Shown: one piece after another, positions 1 to 6,467 of the stretch
Layout: every line of letters starts with the position of its first letter
How positions within the stretch are numbered: position 1 is the stretch's first letter
Assembly (NCBI GenBank): GCA_003153055.1
Contig: PMBV01000120.1
Coordinates: 19,309 to 27,146 of the forward strand
DNA length: 7,838 nt
Direction: 5' to 3'
Source: Myxococcales bacterium
Lineage (GTDB): Bacteria > Myxococcota > Myxococcia > Myxococcales > Myxococcaceae
Notes under the pieces: generated by a model
What the model was told of the DNA's origin: nothing
The model's input: only the letters and a program-made list of their open reading frames with translations
Databases searched by the model: none
Position numbers and translations under genes: made by a program

Positions 1-314
1 GCGATGTCCTGCGACTGGCCCTCGATGGCCACCATGACGCCGCAGGTGTTGCCGTCGAAGCCCATCGCCGAGTCGGTGTACCCAATGCGCGTGATGGTGC
101 TGCGGACGATCTTGGGAATGTCGATCCACGCGTTGGTCGTCACTTCACCGGCGACGATGGCGAAGCCAGTCTTCACCAACGTCTCGACCGCGACGCGAGC
201 CTGGGGGTCCTTCTCGATCAGCGCGTCGACGACGCCGTCGGAGATTTGATCGCAAATCTTGTCCGGGTGGCCTTCAGTGACCGACTCGGAAGTAAACAGG
301 TAGTCCTTCGGCAT
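1..314 (-). CDS. metK: S-adenosylmethionine synthetase, N-terminal part (cut by window edge)
   Basis: Methionine adenosyltransferase makes S-adenosylmethionine from methionine and ATP in the cytoplasm. Only the first 104 residues are in the window; the family is usually about 390 long, so the break is the window edge and not a mutation. Translating the minus strand from ATG at 314 gives [20 protein letters not shown], the signature start of MetK. His16 and Asp18 in GHPDK match the catalytic His and Mg-binding Asp of the E. coli enzyme. Glu44 in VETLVKTG and Glu57 in AGEVTT match the potassium- and methionine-site glutamates. The visible part ends in [13 protein letters not shown], the conserved loop region. 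It is divergent from the lipoprotein gene, with 178 bp between the starts. The SAM-cycle genes sahR-like and ahcY lie about 6-7 kb away, so it may share their regulator, but I found no convincing copy of the operator in front of it. Confidence 0.97.
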   Translation of the reverse strand, partial: MPKDYLFTSESVTEGHPDKICDQISDGVVDALIEKDPQARVAVETLVKTGFAIVAGEVTTNAWIDIPKIVRSTITRIGYTDSAMGFDGNTCGVMVAIEGQSQDI

Positions 315-323
315 GTGAGCGAG

Positions 324-328
324 TCCTT
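324..328 (-). promoter_or_regulatory. Ribosome binding site of metK
   Basis: The minus strand reads AAGGA at 328-324, nine bases before the ATG at 314-312. This supports the chosen metK start, as does the good match of the protein N-terminus to the family. I could not identify a strong promoter further upstream; TTGAAC at 380-375 is a possible -35 box, but no good -10 follows it. Confidence 0.6.
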
Positions 329-492
329 GCTTGTGGAGGGACGAACGGCTCCCCTTACCGCCACCTCGAAAGCGGTTCAACTGGGTCGCGCATCAAAGCC
401 CCCGAGAGGAGGGGTTCGGGCATCGGGTCCCTGGGAATTCCACCCCACTGAACCTGGTGCCTTGATCGTCCCGTTGCTTCCAGGTTTGCTAC

Positions 493-2418
493 GTGACCAT
501 TCGTCCCCGGCTCAGAAACCCCCGTGTCCTCCTCCTGGCGCTCTTCGGCTGGGCGCTGGTCGCGTGTCCCACCTCTCCGACGAGCTTCGGAAGCCAGACC
601 TACGCGTGCACCGCGGATGACCAGTGCATTGGCGGCTACCGGTGCCTCGGAGGCGTGTGTGCCTCCGTCGACATCCCGGGTGGCGGAGGTGGCCTGGGTG
701 GAACGGGTGGCGGTCGGGGTGGCGGTGGCCCCTCGGGAGGCGGTGCCAGCGGCCCCTGCGACCGCCCCGAGGTGTGCGGAGATTTGGTCGACGACAACTG
801 CAACGGCATCCTCGACGACGGCTGCGAGTGCGACGCCGGGCGCCCATGCTACCCCAACGCCCAGGGCGACTTCTTCCCCGACGGGCTGACCTCTCCCACG
901 CTCCGCTACCCGTGGGACGGCGGGGCGGGGTGCAGCCCGGGCATGCAGGAGTGCGTCGACGGGCGCCTCTCCCAGACGTGCGCCAACCCCCGCGTGCCCC
1001 AGCAAGAATACTGCGACGGGCGCGACAACGACTGCGACGGCGTCATCGACCTCGGCTGTCCCTGTCAGAGCGGTCGCGCCTGCTACACCGGAGCGCCCTT
1101 CACCAACGGCGTGGGCGCCTGCCAACCCGGCATCTGGAACTGCTCGCTTCCCCCGGACCAGCGCTGCGTCAACATGAACGTGGGCAGCGCCGAGGTCTGC
1201 GACGGCATCGATAATGACTGCAACGGCCTCGTCGACGACAACCCGCTCCCGACGGTCTGCGGGCCGGGTGTGTGCAGCAGCGTCGACCAGGTCTGCCAAG
1301 GTGGCGGGCCTCAGGCGTGTGTCCTCGGCGCCATCGCCGGCTACAGCGCCCTGGAGACGTGCGGCGACTCGCTGGACAACAACTGCAACGGGGTGGTGGA
1401 CGACGGCTGCGCCTGCACCCCCGACGCGGGCCAAGCCTGCTTTACCGGGCCCCCCAGCGCCTGCCCGGCCGATGGAGGCCCCTGCAAGGGCGTCTGTCAG
1501 CGAGGCCAGCAGACGTGCCTCGACGGCGGCACCACCTGGAGCGCGTGCCTGGGCGAGACGGTGCCGGCCACCGAGTCGTGCAGCGACGGCGTCGACAACG
1601 ACTGCAACGGGCAGACCGACTGCAAAGACACCAACTGCGCGGCCCGGGCCTGCTCCCTCGACGGAGGCGCCACCAACGGGCGAATCTGCTTCACAGGCCA
1701 GTGCCAGTGCGTCCACGACGGGGGAATCAGCACCACGGAGCTCTGTACCAATGGCGTCGATGACGACTGCGACGGCCTCATCGACTGTGCTCAGTCCTCG
1801 TGCAACCTGAAGGCGTGCGGAGGCAATGGGAAGACGTGCGTCGGCGAGTCGTGCACCTGCGTGCCCCGCGACGGCGGCGTGGCCCAGCAGAACGAGACCC
1901 TCTGCAACGACGGCATCGACAACGACTGCGATGGGTTGACCGACTGTGCCGACACCACCTGCGCCGGGCTCGGCTGCGGTGCGGGCCGTACCTGCCAGAG
2001 GAACATCTGCACCTGCCTGGCCCCGGACGCCGGCACGCCCCAGGTGGTCGAGACCCTCTGCTACGACGGCGTCGACAACGACTGCGATGGGCTCACCGAC
2101 TGGGCCGACCCCAACTGCCTCCACCAGCGCTGCAGCGCCACCTCGCCGAGCTTCGTGTGGTGCAGCAACACGGTCGATGGCTGCAAGGACCTCTCGAGCG
2201 ATGAGCTCAACTGCGGCCTCTGCGACGCCCCGTGCGGCACCGGCTTCACCTGCGCCTCAGCCGGTTCGTCCTCCGGGCAGTGCACCTGCTCCAGCGGCAG
2301 TGACTGCCCTTTGTCCCAGGCCTGCAACTCCTCCAAGTGCGACTGCAACAGCCGGAGCAGCCTGTGTGGCGGGCGCACGTGCCATCAGGTCTCCGGCGCG
2401 GACTACTGCGGCTATTGA
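493..2418 (+). CDS. Cysteine-rich lipoprotein with MopE-like metal-binding repeats
   Basis: This is a predicted exported lipoprotein of 641 residues; its specific role is unknown. A signal peptide with basic residues (1-11), a hydrophobic core (12-24) and a lipobox LVAC puts the lipidated cysteine at 25. A small Cys module follows (about 37-56, CTADDQCIGGYRCLGGVC), then a Gly/Ser linker (62-87). After these come eight copies of a motif like C-x-DGVDNDCDGxxD, around residues 93-111, 172-191, 234-249, 288-308, 361-382, 416-437, 468-490 and 520-542. The motif resembles the Pfam putative metal-binding (MopE copper-binding-like) repeat; its acidic Asp/Asn spacing suggests calcium or another metal, which is inference. 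The C-terminus (about 567-641) has a DELNCGLCDAPCG motif and further Cys pairs. Roughly 80 cysteines imply many disulfides, so folding outside the cytoplasm. Start is GTG at 493 with only a weak AGG upstream; no better start fits the signal peptide. It stands alone and converges on the HipA gene. Confidence 0.9.
   Translation: MTIRPRLRNPRVLLLALFGWALVACPTSPTSFGSQTYACTADDQCIGGYRCLGGVCASVDIPGGGGGLGGTGGGRGGGGPSGGGASGPCDRPEVCGDLVDDNCNGILDDGCECDAGRPCYPNAQGDFFPDGLTSPTLRYPWDGGAGCSPGMQECVDGRLSQTCANPRVPQQEYCDGRDNDCDGVIDLGCPCQSGRACYTGAPFTNGVGACQPGIWNCSLPPDQRCVNMNVGSAEVCDGIDNDCNGLVDDNPLPTVCGPGVCSSVDQVCQGGGPQACVLGAIAGYSALETCGDSLDNNCNGVVDDGCACTPDAGQACFTGPPSACPADGGPCKGVCQRGQQTCLDGGTTWSACLGETVPATESCSDGVDNDCNGQTDCKDTNCAARACSLDGGATNGRICFTGQCQCVHDGGISTTELCTNGVDDDCDGLIDCAQSSCNLKACGGNGKTCVGESCTCVPRDGGVAQQNETLCNDGIDNDCDGLTDCADTTCAGLGCGAGRTCQRNICTCLAPDAGTPQVVETLCYDGVDNDCDGLTDWADPNCLHQRCSATSPSFVWCSNTVDGCKDLSSDELNCGLCDAPCGTGFTCASAGSSSGQCTCSSGSDCPLSQACNSSKCDCNSRSSLCGGRTCHQVSGADYCGY
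769..2118 (+). repeat. Eight MopE-like repeats inside the lipoprotein; the last copies are near-identical in DNA
   Basis: The protein motif D-x-x-DNDCDG-x-x-D recurs eight times. The first four copies are irregularly spaced (about 54-79 residues) and mostly end in DDGCxC. The last four are regular, 52-55 residues apart, and belong to a longer unit that continues into DCxxxxC and a CxC pair. DNA copies at 1894-1946 and 2050-2102 differ at only 4 of 53 positions, including at third codon positions, which points to recent duplication or gene conversion. In the eighth copy the cysteine of GLTDC is a tryptophan (TGG at 2101). Confidence 0.85.
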
Positions 2419-2458
2419 CCGGCTCAGCGGTCGAAGAGATGGCTCAAGAGCACCGCCG

Positions 2459-3640
2459 TCAGGCGGACTGAGCGAGCGTTCGGAGTCGACCCAGGTGCGC
2501 TTCGATCGCGTCTCTCTCCTGTGAAGAATAGGACGCAGCTACGAGAGGGAAGGCGTCGATCACGGCGCGGAGGGCTGTACAGAACTCGCGACTGAAGGCC
2601 GCGGGCGTCATTCCGAGGGCACGCGAAATAGGCTCGAAGTGGCTCAAGCCCAGCGTGTCGAAACGGAGCTCGGGCTGGTTCGCCAGTCGAAGCGCAAGGG
2701 TGGGTGGGAGCGAGGGGAAAGCGACCGTGGCGACCTGATCGTATGCCGGCGCGAGTGTCCCATGAGTGCCGTCGAGATACCAGATTGACCAATTCTTCAG
2801 GTGTGCGTCGCCGTTACCAGACCCGATCATGAAGGCGAGACGACGAATGAGCTCGGCGCGGTCTTGCGGGCACTCCGTCTTGACGAAGACAGCGATCTCT
2901 TCGAATGCGCCGCTGAACTGATCAGGCCGATCGAGAATCTGTGCGAAGTCTTCGATGTGGATCCGGCCTCCCGGTGAACGGTCGAACCGAGGAACCAAAA
3001 GCACCAAGCCATCGCCGACAGGGATGCGCGGCGGAAGGCGCTCGATGCGCTCCGCCCTTTCGGTCAGCACCTCGGGAACGACGAGCCCGCTCAAGCGTGC
3101 CCAGGTCATCGTTGCGAACTCGACCTGCACCAATCGTGGCCATTCTCGGCCCTGAAACTTCGCGATCCAGGCTGACTCGCGGCCTCGAACCGGTAGGGTG
3201 AAGCCCCGCTCTGTGGTAGACAGCGCGACTTTCCAATGGACGCCTGCGAGGGAAACGCGGAGGGCAGCAGACGGCGGCGCACTCTCGAGCTTCTGCTTCG
3301 CGCGGCGATACCCTGGCTGACCATCGAGGTTGGTCACCCGGACGGCGCCGGGCAAATCCTCTCCAAGCCAGACAAGCAACCCAAGCTCATCGTCTTCATC
3401 CAAACCTGCCTCGGAGGCAATCGCCTTCTTCAGAGGACCTTGAGGGAGGACCTGCTGAAACCAAGGCAGGAGGCGGAAGGTTGAGACCGCTTCGGGAAGT
3501 CGGTCTTCAAAGAACTGACCCAGTACTGGCCGCTCGGGAAGCCGGAGGTAGTCTTGGTCGAACGCGAAGATGTGGTCGTCGTCGAATCGCTCGAGAATGC
3601 CTACTCTCGTGTGCCCAAGCCAGACGAGCGCCGAGCTCAA
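2459..3640 (-). CDS. HipA-family serine/threonine kinase (toxin-like)
   Basis: HipA proteins are cytoplasmic kinases. The E. coli member phosphorylates glutamyl-tRNA synthetase and causes growth arrest and persistence. This 393-residue protein is complete: an N-terminal HipA subdomain (about 3-105, with LVWLGHTRVGIL, LLPWFQQVLPQGPL and LGEDLPGAVRV) and the kinase core. Key residues match E. coli HipA: Ser130 in RVSLAGVHWK at the autophosphorylated Ser150 position, Lys161 in WIAKF (ATP lysine), RFDR at 218-221, Asp278 and Asn283 in GNGDAHLKNWS (catalytic loop), and Asp301 in APAYDQVAT (Mg-binding). The kinase is therefore probably active. Its start is TTG at 3640, whose TTGA overlaps the stop of the DUF262 gene; the family N-terminus begins right here and no better start exists. 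No HipB-like helix-turn-helix antitoxin is visible nearby, which is unusual. Its target is unknown. The 40-bp gap to the convergent lipoprotein gene holds no strong terminator. Confidence 0.92.
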   Translation of the reverse strand: MSSALVWLGHTRVGILERFDDDHIFAFDQDYLRLPERPVLGQFFEDRLPEAVSTFRLLPWFQQVLPQGPLKKAIASEAGLDEDDELGLLVWLGEDLPGAVRVTNLDGQPGYRRAKQKLESAPPSAALRVSLAGVHWKVALSTTERGFTLPVRGRESAWIAKFQGREWPRLVQVEFATMTWARLSGLVVPEVLTERAERIERLPPRIPVGDGLVLLVPRFDRSPGGRIHIEDFAQILDRPDQFSGAFEEIAVFVKTECPQDRAELIRRLAFMIGSGNGDAHLKNWSIWYLDGTHGTLAPAYDQVATVAFPSLPPTLALRLANQPELRFDTLGLSHFEPISRALGMTPAAFSREFCTALRAVIDAFPLVAASYSSQERDAIEAHLGRLRTLAQSA

Positions 3641-3652
3641 ACCGTCCCCACC
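3637..3652 (-). promoter_or_regulatory. Start-stop overlap and Shine-Dalgarno coupling HipA to the DUF262 gene
   Basis: On the minus strand the bases TTGA at 3640-3637 hold both the TTG start of HipA and the TGA stop of the DUF262 gene. The preceding GGTGGGGACGG, inside the last DUF262 codons, is a plausible purine-rich ribosome site a few bases from the TTG. A rare TTG start plus a four-base overlap suggests that HipA is translated by ribosomes finishing the upstream gene, and at a lower level. That level effect is inference. Confidence 0.7.
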
Positions 3653-5151
3653 ATCTCTCGAATTGAGACGCGATCGGTCTGGTCAAACTCACAGCGCTCT
3701 CTCAAGAACAATTTGAGCATCTGCTCGAGCTCGACTCTTCGGAGGGTGAGCGCCCCGGAAACGTCTCCGCCGTCGAGCGCATGGAGCGCCGGGGCTCCGA
3801 AGCCGAACGAGGACAGCCTGCTCCTGCCGAGCTTGATGGGCAACCAGGCTTCTGGTTGCTTGCCTCCTCCTTCGAAGTGGCCAGCTTCCGTCTGACCCAC
3901 CTTGTTCAAGTCTTTGAGGGCTAATCCGAGCTCGTCGTCGGTCAAACGGTCGAAGAGCATCGCCGCGAGGAGCTTCACCTCTCTTGACCTGAATGACCAT
4001 CGATCTGGGAAGATGACCTCGGGGAGCGAGGCCGAACCAACCCTTTCGAGCATTTGCTTGGCGACTGACTCCTCTGAGTGCTCCGCCGCTATGATCTCCT
4101 GGTAGGCGCGGACCGGCCCGAAACCAGTCTGATTGAAGCTCTCATTGAGCAGCCCCCGCCAGACCCACCGCCGCAGCAGACGACGCGCGCGAGTGGAGGG
4201 GTGCGGAAAGAACGCGAAGTATCGTGTGAGTGGAATGAGCGGGAAACGCTGATGAACGAGATCGAGGTGTGGAAGGCCGCAGTCGTCACTGAGAAAGACG
4301 AGAACGCGCTGGAGGGCCGTCTCGGCTCGTTCCACGAAGTGAGCGTCGATGTCGCCAAGGTCTTCAGGTCGCTCGCCGGGGTCTGTTCCAGCGACATGCT
4401 TCGCGCAGCGGAGCAAGAAGCTCGGCTCAATCTCGCCCATCGAACCGCTTGAGAGCCTTGCCGCGGCCACCGCAACACTTTGCTCCGGACTGATCCCATA
4501 GAGTGCTTCGAAGACCTCTGCCTCCACCATCTCGACGCCAGACCTGTTCGTGCGTACGAAGATGCTACGCAGGAGAACGTCGTCGCCTTCTACGATTGCC
4601 GCAGCCACGGTGAACTCGCGGATGACCTTGCTGAGCTCGAATACCCGGGGCTCGAGGTCAGCTCGTTCCAATGCCAGAGGCCAATGCCTCAGCCATGAAA
4701 GAACGGAGGTTGAATCACGTAACTCGCGCAGTGGAATCGAGGTGGCTGGGACCTCTCTCTTTCGACGAATGAAGAACCTCTCGGACTCCAAATCGAAATA
4801 CACCGAATACTGATCCTGGCGGGGCTCGGGTTCAGGATGAAGCAGGGTCCCAATAATGCTCGTGAGCCGCTGCTGGCCGTCGATGATCCAGTGCGTCTCG
4901 GCGTCAGGCTTGGGGCCGATCGAGACTGGGCCGAATCGAACGGATTCGGGTGGGAGCTTGCGCTTGGCGAGCAGCAGCGTCCCGATTGGATACGAGTTGT
5001 ACATGCTATCGAACAACTCGACGACATTTCGAGCATCCCAGCGGAGCCTGCGTTGAAAATTGGGAACCCGCAGTCGACCGTTCTTGGCCCAGTCGAGGAG
5101 CTCCTCCACCTTGAAGGAGCGAATCTCGGTCTTTCCGCGGGTGGTCGTCAC
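3637..5151 (-). CDS. DUF262 domain protein (GmrSD N-terminal-like), partner of HipA
   Basis: This protein of 504 residues carries an N-terminal DUF262 domain, a ParB/Srx-like fold found in GmrSD-type modification-dependent restriction enzymes and other phage-defence proteins; some members hydrolyse nucleotides. Visible motifs are RVPNFQRRLRWD (28-39), DSMYNSYPIGTLLL (48-61), the hallmark IIDGQQRLTSI (89-99) and FVRTNRSGVEMVEAEVFEALY (198-218). Residues 220-500 look mostly helical (e.g. LPHLDLVHQRFPLIPLTRYF, 293-312, and RRWVWRGLLNESFN, 327-340), as in other long DUF262 proteins. I see no DUF1524 HNH nuclease motif, so DNA cleavage by this protein alone is doubtful. Start is GTG at 5151; in-frame stop TGA lies 21 bases upstream and no other usual start lies between, although the ribosome site is weak. 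It lies 71 bp after the UDPGP gene on the same strand and overlaps hipA. It may act as sensor or as neutraliser of the kinase; that is inference. Confidence 0.88.
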   Translation of the reverse strand: MTTTRGKTEIRSFKVEELLDWAKNGRLRVPNFQRRLRWDARNVVELFDSMYNSYPIGTLLLAKRKLPPESVRFGPVSIGPKPDAETHWIIDGQQRLTSIIGTLLHPEPEPRQDQYSVYFDLESERFFIRRKREVPATSIPLRELRDSTSVLSWLRHWPLALERADLEPRVFELSKVIREFTVAAAIVEGDDVLLRSIFVRTNRSGVEMVEAEVFEALYGISPEQSVAVAAARLSSGSMGEIEPSFLLRCAKHVAGTDPGERPEDLGDIDAHFVERAETALQRVLVFLSDDCGLPHLDLVHQRFPLIPLTRYFAFFPHPSTRARRLLRRWVWRGLLNESFNQTGFGPVRAYQEIIAAEHSEESVAKQMLERVGSASLPEVIFPDRWSFRSREVKLLAAMLFDRLTDDELGLALKDLNKVGQTEAGHFEGGGKQPEAWLPIKLGRSRLSSFGFGAPALHALDGGDVSGALTLRRVELEQMLKLFLRERCEFDQTDRVSIREMVGTV

Positions 5152-5222
5152 ATGGGAGACATACCACGGTCAAGCGCTCGTCTCACACGGAGGCCCGTTC
5201 TCCTCTGCACCTACTGACGGCC

Positions 5223-6332
5223 TCAGCCCTCGAGCGAGCGCCGTGAACCCACCACCTGGCGAATGCTGCTCACCCGGCGGAGGAGCTCGTCGGGATCCTT
5301 CGCGGGCAGGAAGCGGCCGTCGGCGCCCTCGCGCTCGACCTCCACGAAGGCCGTGGGCAAGAAGGCGGTGAGCTCTCCCACCAGACGCTCGAACTGAATG
5401 GCCGGTCTCCCGTCGACGGTCTTTTCCACCCGGTAGTAGGGCAGCTCGAAGTCGCGATCGATGGCCGCCGCGTCGAGGACGAAGGTGTTGGTGTTGAACA
5501 CCGGAATGGAGTCCTGGTCGAAGCCCTTGGGGAACCGGAAGCCCTCGATGATTTGCGGGCGACCGTCGAGCCGGGCCGGGGCGCCGCCTTTGTCGCCGGG
5601 CTCCTTGCGCACCACCTCGGCGGTGAGGGACGCCCCCCGCTCCAAGTGGAAGCCCACGATGGCCGGGTCGACCGTGGCGCCGAGGTTGTCGACGTTGGAC
5701 ATCATCAGCAGCTTTCCCCCGGCTGCGCGGAACCGGGCGAGCTGGCCGCTGCGCCGGAGCGCGAAGGAGAGGTCCCCGTGGCCCGTGGCATAGGGCGATG
5801 GCGCGCCCTCATCGTCTCGAAACAGACTCCCGTCTGGAGACAACCGCAGCGAGACGAATTGGGGGAAGACCTCGATGGCCCCGGGCCCCAGCCGCTCGGT
5901 GGCGTGGGCCACGATGGCCTCGTGGGTGGCGTAGCTGCTCATGACCAACGTCTTCACCCCGCGCCCCACCTTCGCCAAGAGCGAGATGTCTTGCCACTTG
6001 CATTCGAGGAAGCTCAGCGAGTCCAGCGCGGGAACCACCGCCTTCACCACGCCTCCGAAGCGCGTCGCCATGCCACCGGCGAGCACCACCACGCCCACCT
6101 CTCCCCGGGCCACTGACTCGAGCCCTTTCTCTCTGAGCCGTCGCCGTTCGGCGCTCCCCAGTGGCGCGAGGGGCGTCACGTCTTCAGGCGCCGGAGGCAC
6201 CAGGGTCCCCTTCACCGCGTTGGAAGACACCGCCTCCCTCACCCGACGGGCGAAGGCCTCCAGCGCCGCCTCGTCGAAGCCGTACCGCCCCAACTCCTGC
6301 TTCGTCTTCTCGTCCACCGCGATGGTCCCCAT
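5223..6332 (-). CDS. UTP-glucose-1-phosphate uridylyltransferase (UDPGP family)
   Basis: The predicted cytoplasmic nucleotidyltransferase makes UDP-sugar (most likely UDP-glucose) from UTP and the sugar 1-phosphate, feeding polysaccharide synthesis. Its 369 residues match the eukaryote-like UDPGP family rather than GalU. Motifs are the nucleotide-binding loop VVVLAGGMATRFGGVVKAVV (81-100, with Arg91 and Lys97), SNVDNLGATVD (212-222, metal/nucleotide-binding Asp), PVFNTNTF (277-284), IQFERLVGEL (312-321) and GRFLPAKDPDELL (339-351). The first glycine-rich loop reads GGMATRFG where many members have GGxGTRLG. Exact sugar specificity (glucose, N-acetylglucosamine or other) cannot be read from the sequence. 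Start is ATG at 6332, with an AGAG-like site upstream. It is divergent from the SahR-like gene and shares a 135-bp intergenic region with it. It lies upstream of the DUF262-HipA pair, with no clear terminator in the 71-bp gap. Confidence 0.85.
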   Translation of the reverse strand: MGTIAVDEKTKQELGRYGFDEAALEAFARRVREAVSSNAVKGTLVPPAPEDVTPLAPLGSAERRRLREKGLESVARGEVGVVVLAGGMATRFGGVVKAVVPALDSLSFLECKWQDISLLAKVGRGVKTLVMSSYATHEAIVAHATERLGPGAIEVFPQFVSLRLSPDGSLFRDDEGAPSPYATGHGDLSFALRRSGQLARFRAAGGKLLMMSNVDNLGATVDPAIVGFHLERGASLTAEVVRKEPGDKGGAPARLDGRPQIIEGFRFPKGFDQDSIPVFNTNTFVLDAAAIDRDFELPYYRVEKTVDGRPAIQFERLVGELTAFLPTAFVEVEREGADGRFLPAKDPDELLRRVSSIRQVVGSRRSLEG

Positions 6333-6430
6333 TGGGCCACTCTACAATCCCTCTTGCTCCCCCGCCGCCTTCTCGCCTTCTGTGGAGACTCTCGTTAAAT
6401 TGATATGTTACATGGCAGGATCGCGACTTG

Positions 6431-6460
6431 TTGCATCAATGCGCATGGATGAATTATAGA
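6431..6460 (+). promoter_or_regulatory. Promoter of the sahR-like gene (probably leaderless transcript)
   Basis: TTGCAT (6431-6436) as -35 and TATAGA (6455-6460) as -10 are separated by 18 bases, a sigma-70-like arrangement. Transcription would start about 6-8 bases after the -10 box, at roughly 6466-6468, which is the GTG start codon itself. No Shine-Dalgarno sequence precedes the GTG, fitting a leaderless mRNA. Positions are read by eye. Confidence 0.6.
6434..6451. promoter_or_regulatory. Probable operator of the SahR-like regulator (18-bp palindrome)
   Basis: CATCAATGCGCATGGATG is an inverted repeat with eight of nine base pairs matching and its centre between 6442 and 6443. It fills most of the spacer between the -35 and -10 boxes of the promoter of the ArsR-type regulator. 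A repressor bound there would block RNA polymerase, as expected for autoregulation by an ArsR-family protein. Binding by this protein is inference from position and symmetry. Confidence 0.6.
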
Positions 6461-6467
6461 ACGCTTC

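Larger units (their letters stand above)
6333..6467. other. Divergent intergenic region between the UDPGP and sahR-like genes
   Basis: This 135-bp spacer feeds two divergent genes. The stretch from about 6391 to 6460 is clearly richer in A+T than its surroundings. It holds the promoter and palindrome described separately and an isolated ATTGATAT at 6399-6406, whose TTGAT core is the complement of the ATCAA in the palindrome. That element could be part of a minus-strand promoter for the UDPGP gene or a second regulator half-site, but I could not settle which. Confidence 0.5.

Noticed and set aside
315..492. A copy of the SahR-like palindrome or a SAM riboswitch before metK
   Set aside because: Only a seven-base partial match (TTGATGC on the minus strand near 390) exists and its other half does not pair. 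No riboswitch core was recognisable by eye.
355..2124. Long antisense open frame (589 codons) opposite the lipoprotein gene
   Set aside because: Its translation is a low-complexity Ala/Val/Gly-rich series with AVVVDAV recurring exactly where the sense repeats lie. It is the mirror of the repeated Asp/Asn/Cys codons in a GC-rich gene. The sense strand has a signal peptide, lipobox and conserved motifs.
2419..2458. Possible terminator between the convergent lipoprotein and HipA genes
   Set aside because: GCGGT at 2427-2431 can pair with ACCGC at 2452-2456, but the stem is only five pairs with a 20-base loop and no T-run on either strand.
2470..5240. GAGCGAGCG at 2470-2478 and 5232-5240 as direct repeats (attachment sites) flanking the DUF262-HipA pair
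   Set aside because: Nine bases of simple GC-rich sequence within coding ends are expected by chance here. There is no integrase gene and no longer match.
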